The notes under the pieces were generated by a model. The model saw nothing but the letters and a program-made list of their open reading frames with translations, ran no database searches and was not told the DNA's origin. A stretch of 42,796 nt of DNA from CAZUVM01 sp964623885 (GTDB lineage Bacteria > Verrucomicrobiota > Verrucomicrobiia > Limisphaerales > UBA8199): positions 1 to 42,796 of the forward strand of contig CAZUVM010000172.1 of the NCBI GenBank assembly GCA_964623885.1, written 5' to 3'. Shown here one piece after another: positions 33,437 to 42,796 of the stretch (the stretch's first letter is position 1; each line of letters opens with the position of its first letter). The position numbers and the translations under genes were made by a program.

Positions 33437-36400
33437 TCATTGTTGGATTCCGACGCGGTAGAAGGAGGCGCCGGGGCCAGGAACATTGGTATCGATGAAG
33501 ATAGTGCTTCCCGCCTGGCCGAGGATATTGGATTGGAGGGTAAGAAACGACGGCTTCGCGGCCAGATTGGTGCTGCGTTGGAGGAAGTAGGTTTTGCCGC
33601 TAACGCTCTGCCAACTCACGATCGTGTTGGATGCGGTGACGCTCGGTCGTTGCAATCCGAGGAAAGAAGCGGCGTTGGTGGGAATGGTTCCGGCGATCCA
33701 TTCCTGCCAATTATTCATGCCATCGCCATCGGGATCGGCAAAATCGGCCGAGCCATCGGTGGGCAGGTTGTATTGCTGAAGCCAGGCAAAGGAGATCAGG
33801 GAGACGGGTGTTTGAGGCTGAAACTCGTAAGCGCCGACATCGACTGTGCCACCAGCAATGCGCGGGTTGTTGCCGAGGTCCGGGCTATTGGCAACATAGG
33901 CGTTGTCGCCCGAATTAATGCAAGGCGAATTGGTTCGCAAGCGGAAGTCGCCACCCGCGAGATCAACGAAGGCCGGTTCAGCGGAGAAGTTGCCGGTGTT
34001 TCCTGCGTAAGCCGGCAGACTGCAGCAATTGAAGAGATAATCGCTCCAGTAGTTAGGTCCGTTCGGGGCGGAGTTATAATACAAGATGCAATTGGCCAAG
34101 TAGCTGGCGATGAGCATGCCGCCCCCGTAGCTGCCGGCAGAATTGCCTACGATCGTGCAATTGTAAGCCCAGTCATTGTAGAGCCCGCCGCCGCCATACC
34201 CGGCAGTGTTGTAAACGACGAGACAGTTATACATGGTCGAGGCTTCGCTGCCGCCGCCGTAACGGCTGGCGCTGTTGCCACGGATCACGCAATTCGTCAG
34301 CGTGCAACCGCCGACCCCGCCGGCATCATAGGAGGTGTTGCCTTCAATGAGGCACGAGCTGAGAGTGCAGCCACCCGCGCCGCTGCCGCTATTGCCAAGG
34401 AGCGAGCAATGGTCGAGCCGGCCATTCACTGCGCCCGCACCGGAGTTGGTGCTGAGGATGCAATAGGACAAGGTCCCGCGTTGGGAGCCGCCCCCGCCGG
34501 CGACTGCGTTGTTGAAGGAAATTACGCAGTTTGACACGAGCACCGATTGGGAGTCGCACCATACCCCGCCCCCGGTCTGGTCCAGGTCGCCATCTCCGTC
34601 ATTGCGCGTCACGCCGCCCATGAGGGTAAAACCGGCAAGCACCGAATTCCGGACCAAAGAGACGCAGCGGACGGCATTAGTGCCCGGACCGCCGCCGTTG
34701 CCCTGGATGCTCGTCACGCCCGGGCCGTTAACACTGAGCAGACTCAGCTGCTGCGTTACGGTAACACGGTTAGTGATCATACCGGACGCGACCTTTCCGC
34801 CGAATTGATAAACACCGTTGGATACAATGACCGTACCGCCTACGAAGGCGGCGTCCACCGCGTCCTGAATATTGGTTGCCGCGGTGGCCCACGAAGTGAA
34901 GGGCGAGACCGGCGAGAGATTGCCTTGCGCCACGTAGTGTATGGGCGACTGCACATGCACCGTCATGGCAGCGCTGACGCCCGCCGGGTAGGTATCGTTG
35001 AACGCCCGCAAAACGACAACATAGTCTCCCGGGACCGCCCAGGAGTGGAGCGCATAAGGCTGGTTGCTGACAACTGTGCCATCGCCAAAACTCCAGCTGC
35101 TGGCACTGGCGTGACCGGTGATCGAAGCTGCGAAGGGCGAGCTGAGCCCGGCTGCTACATTCGTGTAAGGCGTTTGGATGGCGACGCTGAGGTTGCCGGT
35201 TACAGGCCCGCGAAACTCGTCACAACCGATGGCTGGCGGATTGAGCCAGGCGTCCCCATCCAGATCGATGCCCGTGGCATACGCAGGGAACCCGGCACCA
35301 CGGCATGGCGAGCCGGCGCTGATATGGTATGTGTCCGCCAGCAGTGGCGCAGAAGCGAGGTTTCCCGGACCAGGCGGGAGGGGCAAGCTGCAGGAATAGG
35401 CGGCCGTGCCGTCAATCCAGTTCGACCCACTGGCAGCGAAGTTGTAAAAGACAATGCTATTGAAATTCGTGCATCCGGACGCTCCGCCACCGGAGTTGGT
35501 GGCGGCGTTGCCGGTGAGCGTGCAATTATAAAGCGCCGAAGCATGAGCGCCGCCGCCGGTATCGCTCGCGGCATTGGAAACGAGCGCTGAGTTATCGACA
35601 GTGCAACTATCCACGCCCCCTCCGGCGGAAGCGGCATTGCCAGTGAGCACGCAGTTTTGGAGGATACTGCCCCATGCGCCGCCTCCGTTCCCGGCGGTAT
35701 TCGCAACGAGAGTGCAGTTGCTCAAGGTGGCGGAATAGGCGCCGCCGCCAGCGCCGGCCGAGTTTCCCTGCAGCGCGCAATTTTGGAGTACGCTCGCGAA
35801 GGCACCGCCGCCGGAGGAAGCGGAGTTATTAGTCAGCAAACAATTCAAGAGCAGTCCGCTGTATGCGCCGCCGCCGGATGAACCCACGGCGCAGCCGATT
35901 ATGATGCAGTTGGATACAACGGCAGCGGAGTTCGCGCACCAGACGCCGCCGCCGCTGCGGTCCTCATCATTCGTTTCCGACCACGGGGGCAGTGCGGCGC
36001 CATTTGTCAATGTGAACCCCGAGAGCAGCGCACCGGCTGCCACGTACGCGCAGCGAACGGGGTCGTTCCAATCGTGCCCTTCAATAGACGCCGCGGCCGG
36101 ACCGTTGACGCTGGCAACAGTGATGGGTTTGTTGACAACCAACCGATGAGGCACGTCGTTGTTCACCGGCCGCGCACCAACGTTATAAACACCATTGCTG
36201 ACCAGCACCAGCGCGCCGGCAGTGGTAACCGCGTCGACTGCGTCCTGAATGTTGGTGGCTGCGGTGGCCCAGGAGGTGAACGGGGCGATGGGTGCGGCAC
36301 TGTTCAGGGCAACGTAATGCACCGGTTGGGTGATCACATGGACGGTGACGGTTGCGCTGATGCCGGCCGGGTAGGTATCATTGAAGGCCCTTAAGACAAC

Positions 36401-39400
36401 GAGGTAATTTCCCAGCGCGCTCCAGGCGTGAGAGGCGAAGGGACGGTTGCTGAGGCTCGTACCATCGCCAAAATCCCAGCGGCTGGCCGAGGCGTTTCCG
36501 GCGATCTGGGCGGTGAAGTCAATGCCAATAGCGGTGGTGACATTGGTGAAGGCGGCGACGATGGCGACGTTGAGCGGGCCGGTTGCCGAGCCGGCGTGGT
36601 ATTCATCGCAACCGATCGAAGGAGGATTATTCCACGCCTGGCCATCGATATCGGCGCCGGCCGCGTAAGCCGCACTGCCCGCGCCGCGACAGGGCGAGCC
36701 GGCGCTGAGGTGCGCGGGATCGGCGAGTTGCGGATCGAGTGTGATGTTACCAAAGCCAGACAGCGGGAGCGGCAAGGTGCAGCAAAAATTCAAGGTGCCG
36801 CCGCTGAAGTTGGACGCGGCGGGTGAGGAATTGTAAAAAATGATGCAGTTTCGGAGGGTACAATCGGCCGCTCCTCCCGAGGAGCTCGAGGCCGCATTGC
36901 CGGTGAGTGTGCAGTTACTGAGACTGGATCCGGACGCGCCGCCGGAGGAAAACCTCGCGACATTGCCGGAAATAACGCAGGTTCGGAGAGTTGACGCGCT
37001 AACGCCACCGGCGGAGTCCGCTGTGTTGCCGGATATCCAGCACTGGTTGAGCGTGCTGGAATCCGCCCCACCGCCAGACCAAGCTGAGTTTTGAGAAAGA
37101 GTGCAGTTGTCGAGGGTGCAGGTGCTTGCTGCGCCGCCATTCACGGGCGTCGAGTTTCCCGTAAGGGTGCAGCCGTAAAGGTGAGAAGAGTTCGCGCCAC
37201 CACCGTAATAACCTGAATTGGCAGATAGTGTGCAGTTGCTCAAGGTGCAAAGATGCGCGCCGCCGCCGCCGCCTCCCCACCAGTCGGGACCGTAGTTCCC
37301 GGCGAGGGTGCAGTTGACGAGCACGCAGGAGTCCGCGCCCGCACCCTGGCCGCCGGCGGAATTGGTGCTGATGAGGCAATCGTAGATCGTGCCACCGCTA
37401 ACGCCGCCGGCCGCGATATTCGCCGAGTTGCCCACAATAACACAGTTGGACACAACTGAACTGGATGACTCGCACCAAACGCTACCGCCGCTTTGGTCGC
37501 GATCGGCATCGCCGCCCGTGATCGTCGCTCCTGCGGTCAGCGTAAAACCCGATAGCACCGCGCCATTGGTCAGGTATGCGCAGCGAACCGCGGAGTCGCC
37601 GTTGGTGGGAGTGCCTTGAATCACGGTGACGGCTGGGCCGTTGAGGCTGCGCACCAACGCGGGCCGGCTGATGGCCACACGATTGGGAGTCGCGCTGGTG
37701 GTAACTCGTGTCCCTGTTTGATAAATACCATTGGAAACGAGTACCAATGAACCGGGAAGAGAAACTGTGTCGATCGCATCCTGGATATTTGTCGCGGCGG
37801 TATTCCACGTCGAGTAGGGCGGGGTGGGGTTGGTGCTGCTCAAGGCGACATAAAGCACCGGCTGCGTGGCCACATGGACCGTCACCGTGGCACTGATACC
37901 CGCTGGATAGGTGTCGTTGAACGCGCGCAGTACAACGGGATAATCTCCGGGACTCGTCCAATTTCGCGACGTGAGCGGACGGTTCGTCAGCGAAGTGCCA
38001 TCATCGAATTCCCAGCGGCTGGAGGTTGCCGCTCCGTCGATCAACGCGGTGAATTCCACGACGAATCCCGTGGCCACGTTTGTTCCCGAAGCCTGGATTG
38101 ACACGCCCAAAGGCCCGGTGATGGGTCCAGCATAGAACTCGTCGCAGCCAACGGACGCTGGATTGCCCCATGCCTGCCCATCGATGTCGCTGCCCTGGGT
38201 AAACGCGGCGCTTCCCGCTCCGCGACAGGGGGAAGTCGCTGTCAGATGCACGCCGTCGGATAGCCGCGGTTCGGCGTCGATATTCCCCGTGCCGGAAAAG
38301 GGGAGCGGCAACGTGCAACAATAATTCAGGGTGTCCGAGCTGGAATAGTTAAAGGACCGCGGAGAATGATTGTAATAAATAACGCAATTGTTGAGCGTGC
38401 TGGCGTCGGCGCCGCCGCCGCTCGCGGCGGTGTTGCCGGTCAGCGTGCAATTGAGCAGCGTGCTGCCGTAAGCGCCTCCTCCGCCGCCGATAGCCGAATT
38501 GCGCGTGAGCGCGCAGTTGACGAGGGTGGCACTGTCCGCGCCGCCGCCCTCGGCCGAAGAATTCGCGGTCAAAGTGCAGTTGGTCAGCGCACCATAAAGG
38601 GCGCCGCCGCCCTGCAGTACACTTGAGTTGCCAATCAAGGTGCAATAACTCAGTGTGCAACTATAGGTGCCGCCGCCCTGCAGGTCGCAGTAGTTGCTGA
38701 TGACCTGGCAATAGTTGAGTGTGCTATTGATCGCGGCGCCCCCCTCGGAACTGCCGCCGCCCGCGACGGCGGCGACATTGCCAATTAAGGAGCAATGGTT
38801 TGCGGTGCAACCGTCCAACCCGCCCCCGAAGAAACCGCCCGAGTTGCTTACCACCATGCAATTGTTCAGGGTGCCGCCCTGCACACCGCCCGCGCGATAG
38901 GACGCTGCGTTGCCCGTGATGAAGCAATTCGTCAGGACCGCCGTGGGCGAGGCACAGCGCGCGGCGCCCGCCATCCATTCTGACATGGCGGCGCCGGCGG
39001 CCAGAGGCCAGGTGCCGCCGGCCGTTAAGGTGAATCCCGACAAGGTTGCGCCGTTCGTCAGATAAAGACACCGGACCGCGCTGGTATCAACGACGACATT
39101 GCCGCGAATAATCGTAACGGCCGGTCCGTTCACGCTTTGAATCACCAGGGCTTTGGTCACGGCGACGCGGTTGGGCAACCCTTCACCGCCCACAGTCCGG
39201 CCGCCGGTCTGATAAACGCCGTTCGTCACCAGGACCTCGTCGCCGTCCGAGGCCGCATCGACGGCATCCTGGATTGTTGATGCGGCCGTCGTCCAGTTTG
39301 TATAGGGAGAAATCGGAGTGGCGCTGCTCGCATTCACGTAAATTACCCCGCCGTTTGCCTCAACTGCGAGGAGACAAACCAACAAAACGAACATGCCCAG

Positions 39401-39418
39401 AAAAATACTTCCCTTCAT
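33437..39418 (-). CDS. Giant secreted protein of four beta-helix modules with PKD-like domains
   Basis: A 1993-residue exported protein from ATG 39418, with AAAAGGCG upstream and a clear signal peptide (MKGSIFLGMFVLLVCLLAVE). Four modules start near residues 30, 530, 1040 and 1500. Each opens with a YVxxxxxxPxxPxTxWxTAAxxIQDAxDA signature and runs into a right-handed beta-helix made of many NCxLxGNxAxxxGGGA-type turns. The first three modules end with a GCDE(F/Y) segment and a PKD-like beta-sandwich ending YPAGISATVTVHV or similar. The fourth leads to a DPDGDGMNNWQEW calcium-binding-like repeat and a C-terminal tail ending ASFYRVGIQQ. The repeats recall chlamydial Pmp-type or polysaccharide-binding beta-helices. 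It is probably a surface adhesin or polysaccharide-acting protein; no catalytic residues are identified. Confidence 0.93.
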   Translation of the reverse strand: MKGSIFLGMFVLLVCLLAVEANGGVIYVNASSATPISPYTNWTTAASTIQDAVDAASDGDEVLVTNGVYQTGGRTVGGEGLPNRVAVTKALVIQSVNGPAVTIIRGNVVVDTSAVRCLYLTNGATLSGFTLTAGGTWPLAAGAAMSEWMAGAARCASPTAVLTNCFITGNAASYRAGGVQGGTLNNCMVVSNSGGFFGGGLDGCTANHCSLIGNVAAVAGGGSSEGGAAINSTLNYCQVISNYCDLQGGGTYSCTLSYCTLIGNSSVLQGGGALYGALTNCTLTANSSAEGGGADSATLVNCALTRNSAIGGGGGAYGSTLLNCTLTGNTAASGGGADASTLNNCVIYYNHSPRSFNYSSSDTLNYCCTLPLPFSGTGNIDAEPRLSDGVHLTATSPCRGAGSAAFTQGSDIDGQAWGNPASVGCDEFYAGPITGPLGVSIQASGTNVATGFVVEFTALIDGAATSSRWEFDDGTSLTNRPLTSRNWTSPGDYPVVLRAFNDTYPAGISATVTVHVATQPVLYVALSSTNPTPPYSTWNTAATNIQDAIDTVSLPGSLVLVSNGIYQTGTRVTTSATPNRVAISRPALVRSLNGPAVTVIQGTPTNGDSAVRCAYLTNGAVLSGFTLTAGATITGGDADRDQSGGSVWCESSSSVVSNCVIVGNSANIAAGGVSGGTIYDCLISTNSAGGQGAGADSCVLVNCTLAGNYGPDWWGGGGGGAHLCTLSNCTLSANSGYYGGGANSSHLYGCTLTGNSTPVNGGAASTCTLDNCTLSQNSAWSGGGADSSTLNQCWISGNTADSAGGVSASTLRTCVISGNVARFSSGGASGSSLSNCTLTGNAASSSSGGAADCTLRNCIIFYNSSPAASNFSGGTLNFCCTLPLPLSGFGNITLDPQLADPAHLSAGSPCRGAGSAAYAAGADIDGQAWNNPPSIGCDEYHAGSATGPLNVAIVAAFTNVTTAIGIDFTAQIAGNASASRWDFGDGTSLSNRPFASHAWSALGNYLVVLRAFNDTYPAGISATVTVHVITQPVHYVALNSAAPIAPFTSWATAATNIQDAVDAVTTAGALVLVSNGVYNVGARPVNNDVPHRLVVNKPITVASVNGPAAASIEGHDWNDPVRCAYVAAGALLSGFTLTNGAALPPWSETNDEDRSGGGVWCANSAAVVSNCIIIGCAVGSSGGGAYSGLLLNCLLTNNSASSGGGAFASVLQNCALQGNSAGAGGGAYSATLSNCTLVANTAGNGGGAWGSILQNCVLTGNAASAGGGVDSCTVDNSALVSNAASDTGGGAHASALYNCTLTGNAATNSGGGASGCTNFNSIVFYNFAASGSNWIDGTAAYSCSLPLPPGPGNLASAPLLADTYHISAGSPCRGAGFPAYATGIDLDGDAWLNPPAIGCDEFRGPVTGNLSVAIQTPYTNVAAGLSSPFAASITGHASASSWSFGDGTVVSNQPYALHSWAVPGDYVVVLRAFNDTYPAGVSAAMTVHVQSPIHYVAQGNLSPVSPFTSWATAATNIQDAVDAAFVGGTVIVSNGVYQFGGKVASGMITNRVTVTQQLSLLSVNGPGVTSIQGNGGGPGTNAVRCVSLVRNSVLAGFTLMGGVTRNDGDGDLDQTGGGVWCDSQSVLVSNCVISFNNAVAGGGGSQRGTLSYCILSTNSGAGAVNGRLDHCSLLGNSGSGAGGCTLSSCLIEGNTSYDAGGVGGCTLTNCVIRGNSASRYGGGSEASTMYNCLVVYNTAGYGGGGLYNDWAYNCTIVGNSAGSYGGGMLIASYLANCILYYNSAPNGPNYWSDYLFNCCSLPAYAGNTGNFSAEPAFVDLAGGDFRLRTNSPCINSGDNAYVANSPDLGNNPRIAGGTVDVGAYEFQPQTPVSLISFAWLQQYNLPTDGSADFADPDGDGMNNWQEWIAGTIPTNAASFLGLQRPSVTASNTIVSWQSVSGKTYFLQRSTNLAAKPSFLTLQSNILGQAGSTIFIDTNVPGPGASFYRVGIQQ

Positions 39419-39565
39419 AAAATCGCCTTTTGGTGACCTGATTGCTTTAACATCCCTGCGGGCGAACTTCAATGACATTTAGGAACGCCCCATCGTTGCG
39501 CCCTTCTGCCCTTTTCGACTCTGTCTTTCCAGTGGAAAAACCTGCGAGTTGAGCAATAGTATCGC

Positions 39566-41269
39566 ATGAAGCCGTTTCCGGGATGGGGGATTGCTGTGCA
39601 CTGCGTGCTGGCTGCGCTGATGAGCGCTCAGCCGGCGCGTGCCGTGAATGTAACTCAGTACCACAATGACTCGTCGCGCTCCGGCCTCTATATAGAACCC
39701 GCGTTCACCAAAAGTGCGGCCGCGGGGTTACACCGTGACCTGCTGTTCAACGGCACGATCAGCGGTAATGTGTATGCCCAACCGCTCTATATTGAGGGCG
39801 GGCCCGGGGGAGTGGCGATGATCATCGCTGTGACCGAATCCAATAATGTTTATGCCCTCGACGCGGCCACCGGTGGCGTGCTCTGGCAGCGCAATTTTGG
39901 CCTTCCCGTGCCGACTTCCCAACAACCGTGTGGCAACATCAATCCCCTGGGCATCACGGGCACGCCGGTCGTGGACCTGCCGTCGCGAATGCTCCTGTTC
40001 AACGCGGTTACCAATTTCGGAACGACCGCCCATCACCTGGTCTATGCTCTGAACGTGGATACCGGCATCCCCTTGAGCGGATGGCCTGTGGATGTGGGCG
40101 CTACCGCCATCTCGGGGACAAACACCTTTCTTGCCTCATATGAAAATCAGCGAGGTGCTTTACTGATCCTGAACGGGACGGTTTATATCCCATACGGTGG
40201 TCACTCCGGGGATTGCGGGAACTACCGTGCCTGGGTGGTTGGCATTCCCCTGACCAACCCCGGAGCTGTTACCGCCTGGGCCACCACCGCAGTCAAGGGC
40301 GGCGCCTGGGCGGTCGGCGGCCTGGCCAGCGATGGCACGAACGTCTTTGTCGCTACCGGGAATACTTCCGGGACCACCACGTGGGGAGGGGGCGAGGCCA
40401 TTATTCGGCTTCAGCCCGGCCCAGTCTTCACCGGAGCGTCGCCGGACTACTGGGCCCCGACCAACTGGCACTCACTGGACAACGCCGACCTCGACATCGG
40501 CGGCACCGGGCCGCTGCTCGTGGACGTGCCCGGGGCCACTCCGTCACAACTCATCGTCGCCCTGGGCAAGGATGGAAATGGGTATCTGCTCGACCGCAAT
40601 AATTTGGGCGGAATTCATGTGCCGCTGGCTCAGGCCAACAGCATCGCGGCCGGCAGCATCATCCAGGCTGCTGCCACGTATCACACGTCGCAAGGGACTT
40701 ACTTTGCCTTTTACCAAGGAACGCACGTTAACGCTTTGCGAATACCCGCCACTTCGCCGCCGACCATTGGGAGTGGTTGGTCCGGCAACCAGAACGGCGG
40801 CGGTTCGCCCTTCGTGACCTCGACCGACGGCACCAACAACGTGATTGTTTGGGGGCTGGGGGCGGAAGGCGACCAACGGCTTCACGGTTTTGATGCGGAC
40901 ACTGGGGCGGTCGTGTTTGGCGGCGGGGGGGCCAACGAGTTGATGTCGGGCACTCGGCATTTACAAACCGCTATCGCGGCTCGCGGCCGAATCTATGTGG
41001 CCACGGATAACAAAGTGTACGCCTTTACCGTGCCGGTTGCGCCGATCCAATTAGCTCCATCTCTGTCAACCGACAACACGTTTCAAATATCCTTCACCAA
41101 CGCGCCAGGCTTAAGCTTCAGTATTCTCAGCACCGCAGATCTCGGGCAGCCCTTTGCCCAATGGACACTTCTCGGCCGCGCCGAAGAAACCGCTTCGGGA
41201 ATTTATCAGTTCACCAACCCGGTGCCGAACGGAAACCCGCAGCGCTTTTATCGCGTGCGTTCGCCTTGA
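39566..41269 (+). CDS. Secreted PQQ-like beta-propeller protein
   Basis: A 567-residue exported protein from ATG 39566; the signal peptide runs to about residue 26 (ALMSAQPARA). Repeated blades of the pyrroloquinoline-quinone-like propeller are seen: VYALDAATGGVLWQRNFG, LVYALNVDTGIPLSGWPVD, LHGFDADTGAVVFGG and IYVATDNKVYAFTVPV. Cofactor-binding residues of true PQQ dehydrogenases are not evident, so a structural or binding role is likelier. After the propeller, an approximately 80-residue C-terminal domain ends PQRFYRVRSP, like the tails of three other secreted proteins in this window. It is divergent from the giant beta-helix gene, with 147 bp between them. Confidence 0.88.
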   Translation: MKPFPGWGIAVHCVLAALMSAQPARAVNVTQYHNDSSRSGLYIEPAFTKSAAAGLHRDLLFNGTISGNVYAQPLYIEGGPGGVAMIIAVTESNNVYALDAATGGVLWQRNFGLPVPTSQQPCGNINPLGITGTPVVDLPSRMLLFNAVTNFGTTAHHLVYALNVDTGIPLSGWPVDVGATAISGTNTFLASYENQRGALLILNGTVYIPYGGHSGDCGNYRAWVVGIPLTNPGAVTAWATTAVKGGAWAVGGLASDGTNVFVATGNTSGTTTWGGGEAIIRLQPGPVFTGASPDYWAPTNWHSLDNADLDIGGTGPLLVDVPGATPSQLIVALGKDGNGYLLDRNNLGGIHVPLAQANSIAAGSIIQAAATYHTSQGTYFAFYQGTHVNALRIPATSPPTIGSGWSGNQNGGGSPFVTSTDGTNNVIVWGLGAEGDQRLHGFDADTGAVVFGGGGANELMSGTRHLQTAIAARGRIYVATDNKVYAFTVPVAPIQLAPSLSTDNTFQISFTNAPGLSFSILSTADLGQPFAQWTLLGRAEETASGIYQFTNPVPNGNPQRFYRVRSP

Positions 41270-41449
41270 GCTGGCACCGGCCGAAAACTCAGACACGTTT
41301 TTGGCCAACTTCGCCGGTCCTCCAAGTCTGGGTCGGGCACGGGGCATCGGCTCTTCGGAAACGCATCATTTACGATCGCGGGCTGGATAATCCTGAGGCG
41401 GCGCAGAGCAATGTGTCAGGAAGGTGAAGAGAATCTGCTCGTGTGGAGA

Positions 41450-42538
41450 TCAGTTTCCGGGTTGGTGTTCCGAAGCTTTTCCCACAAAGGCTTCCGTGTC
41501 GCGGGCGGCTTTGGTGGTCGCGCCGGGCTTTTGTAGAAAGCCAAGGTCGCGGAGCCAATCAATGAATCTATCCTGCCAGGTGCCGAGAGGAATTTTGCGA
41601 TTCGCCGGCCCTGCCGCCATGCGCGTGCCGTCAGACAGCGTTTGGCCCGGGTGACTGCCGTTCGCATAGATGTGCATTTCGATGTTGGGAATATCCGCCT
41701 TGAGCATCGCCGCAAAATATTCGTCCGCCCAGAGCGCGTGCACGCGGTCGCCTGAGCCCGCGCAGGTAATAAAAGAGGGCGGGGCATTGCGAGGAATCGG
41801 TGGATTGGCCCCGCGCGCGAAGGGCGTGGGCCCGGGATAAATCAGCGCCACGAAATCCGGCCTCGCGGAGACACCGGTCAGCGGATCGGTTGGGTCGCTG
41901 TTTTTCTTTTCGAAGTCATCAAAAAACAATGCCGCGGGCGAAGCCAATTCGCCGCCGGCTGAGAAACCCATAATGCCGATGTTATCGACGTTCCATTCCT
42001 TCGCATGCGCTCGCACAAGCCGGATGGCTTGCAGCGCATCGTTCACCGCGTCAGCCTGCACGTTATAGCCGTCGCGCCGCAACCGGTAGCGCAGGATCAC
42101 GGTGCTCACGCCGAAATTATAGAAAAAGGGAACGAAGTCGGCGCTTTCCGAGCCGACATTCAGAGTATTATGCCCACCGCCGGCCGCCAGGATAATGGCA
42201 GTGCCCGTATTGAAACCACCCTCCGCCAGGTGCACTTCGATCGAGGGATTGTGGATGTTCACAATGCTGTTGATCCGGCCCGGGACGGAGCGGCTCATAT
42301 TGTATTGCTCGGCTTCACCGATTCGCTCCTTGTTCAGATGCGATGAACCGGGCGGATAAAGCGGTATAACAATGCCTCCCGGCACAATCGGCTGCGGAAC
42401 GTAAGGCGCATCGTTCGTCGGCCCCGGCTTTGGTAAAAATCCCGGCACTGCCGGTGCTGGAAATTCTGCCGCAGCAACAACTGCGCCCGCACCGCTAATA
42501 ACAACAAGAAGGCATAAACTGCGCAACCGGGCTTTCAT
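41450..42538 (-). CDS. Secreted alpha/beta-hydrolase (BD-FAE/xylan-esterase-like)
   Basis: A 362-residue exported esterase from ATG 42538 with a signal peptide ending near VVAAAE. It has an oxyanion-type AAGGGHN loop at 118-124. The nucleophile is S193 in MGFSAGGELA, the acid is probably D264 in GSGDRVHA, and the histidine is H296 in YANGSHPGQ. This is the architecture of bifunctional feruloyl/acetyl-xylan esterases and related carbohydrate esterases. A role in removing acyl groups from plant polysaccharide is likely but inferred. It converges on the propeller gene; 180 bp separate the stops, with no obvious terminator. Confidence 0.9.
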   Translation of the reverse strand: MKARLRSLCLLVVISGAGAVVAAAEFPAPAVPGFLPKPGPTNDAPYVPQPIVPGGIVIPLYPPGSSHLNKERIGEAEQYNMSRSVPGRINSIVNIHNPSIEVHLAEGGFNTGTAIILAAGGGHNTLNVGSESADFVPFFYNFGVSTVILRYRLRRDGYNVQADAVNDALQAIRLVRAHAKEWNVDNIGIMGFSAGGELASPAALFFDDFEKKNSDPTDPLTGVSARPDFVALIYPGPTPFARGANPPIPRNAPPSFITCAGSGDRVHALWADEYFAAMLKADIPNIEMHIYANGSHPGQTLSDGTRMAAGPANRKIPLGTWQDRFIDWLRDLGFLQKPGATTKAARDTEAFVGKASEHQPGN

Positions 42539-42622
42539 GGGGATGGATTATGGTCCGCGTGCGATTGGCGACGCAACATGATTAGAGGTTTTATTAAGCC
42601 GAAACGATTCAATAGAAGGGAC

Positions 42623-42762
42623 CGCGCCCGCCTCGGGCGCAGCGGTTGGCGCCCTCGCCAACCGCATTCCCGCTTCGGCATTTCTACTCACTATTTAGTG
42701 AGCTTGGGCCGATACGAGACAACCGGCGAGGGCGCCGGTTGGCAGCGCCCGAGGCGGGCGCG
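42623..42762. repeat. 140-bp nested palindromic element
   Basis: CGCGCCCGCCTCGGGCGC (42623-42640) is repeated as an exact 18-bp reverse complement at 42745-42762. Inside lie three hairpins: GCGGTTGGC/GCCAACCGC (42642-42665), CTCACTA/TAGTGAG (42687-42702) and AACCGGCG/CGCCGGTT (42721-42740). It sits upstream of the esterase gene. It looks like a dispersed palindromic repeat or a structured RNA; no transposase is visible. Confidence 0.65.
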
Positions 42763-42796
42763 CTCCCCGAAGACAACTGCATCGCTCCGGATTAAG

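Noticed and set aside
33440..36394. Long antisense frames inside the giant beta-helix gene
   Set aside because: Ala/Gly-rich translations created by the repeated NC-GN-GGG codons of the real gene.
38366..38900. Short repeated units suggesting a CRISPR array
   Set aside because: The units are in-frame degenerate coding repeats of a beta-helix, with no constant repeat or equal spacers.

Overview
The window reads as chromosomal DNA of a free-living, soil- or freshwater-type Verrucomicrobiota bacterium, probably close to Pedosphaera/Limisphaerales. This is inferred from content: DUF1080 and twin-arginine-exported Gfo/Idh/MocA proteins, large secreted beta-helix proteins ending in an Asn/Trp...FYRV-type C-terminal domain, GC-rich genes mostly without strong Shine-Dalgarno sites, and many palindromic intergenic repeats. 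No rRNA, tRNA, CRISPR array, phage region or transposase gene was found.

Layout. 1-2986: end of a PLDc_N membrane protein, an unknown one-TM protein, parB, a DUF309 protein and a single-domain response regulator. 2991-3259: a 269-bp MITE-like inverted-repeat element sitting in the stop codon of glnS. 3259-6542: a lysS-glnS operon. 6621-8446: a possibly structured intergenic region, a PocR-sensor AraC regulator and a second response regulator. 8458-13758: an OFA-type MFS transporter, an exported DUF1080 protein, an AIF-like flavoprotein and an exported Gfo/Idh/MocA protein. 13860-16935: a haem-synthesis cluster (HemX/CcsA-like, hemA, hemC) with an unusually short HemA. 16937-18127: a secreted phosphoesterase. 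18194-21249: a sugar-type ABC binding protein and permease, followed by a eukaryote-like myo-inositol oxygenase. 21664-26094: an ammonium transporter, another exported Gfo/Idh/MocA protein, a small exported protein and a small winged-helix-like protein behind a sigma-54-like promoter. 26100-29710: a beta-barrel-like outer-membrane protein, a DUF11-type surface protein and two small membrane proteins. 29981-33423: an exported DUF362 protein and a two-gene ABC-2 exporter. 33437-42538: a giant four-module beta-helix/PKD protein, a PQQ-like propeller protein and a secreted esterase. The end holds a complex palindromic repeat.

How genes may work together. The binding protein, permease and MIOX look like an inositol uptake-and-cleavage unit yielding glucuronate, with the ABC ATPase missing locally. 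DUF1080 plus Gfo/Idh/MocA proteins recall the 3-keto-glycoside route of Bacteroidota. HemX-HemA-HemC is a tetrapyrrole operon. Four secreted or surface proteins share the same kind of C-terminal domain, which may be an anchoring or sorting tail. The items most worth a second look are the MITE in the glnS stop codon, the eukaryote-like MIOX and AIF homologues, the short HemA, the sigma-54-type promoter in front of the YFP-motif protein, and the giant modular protein.
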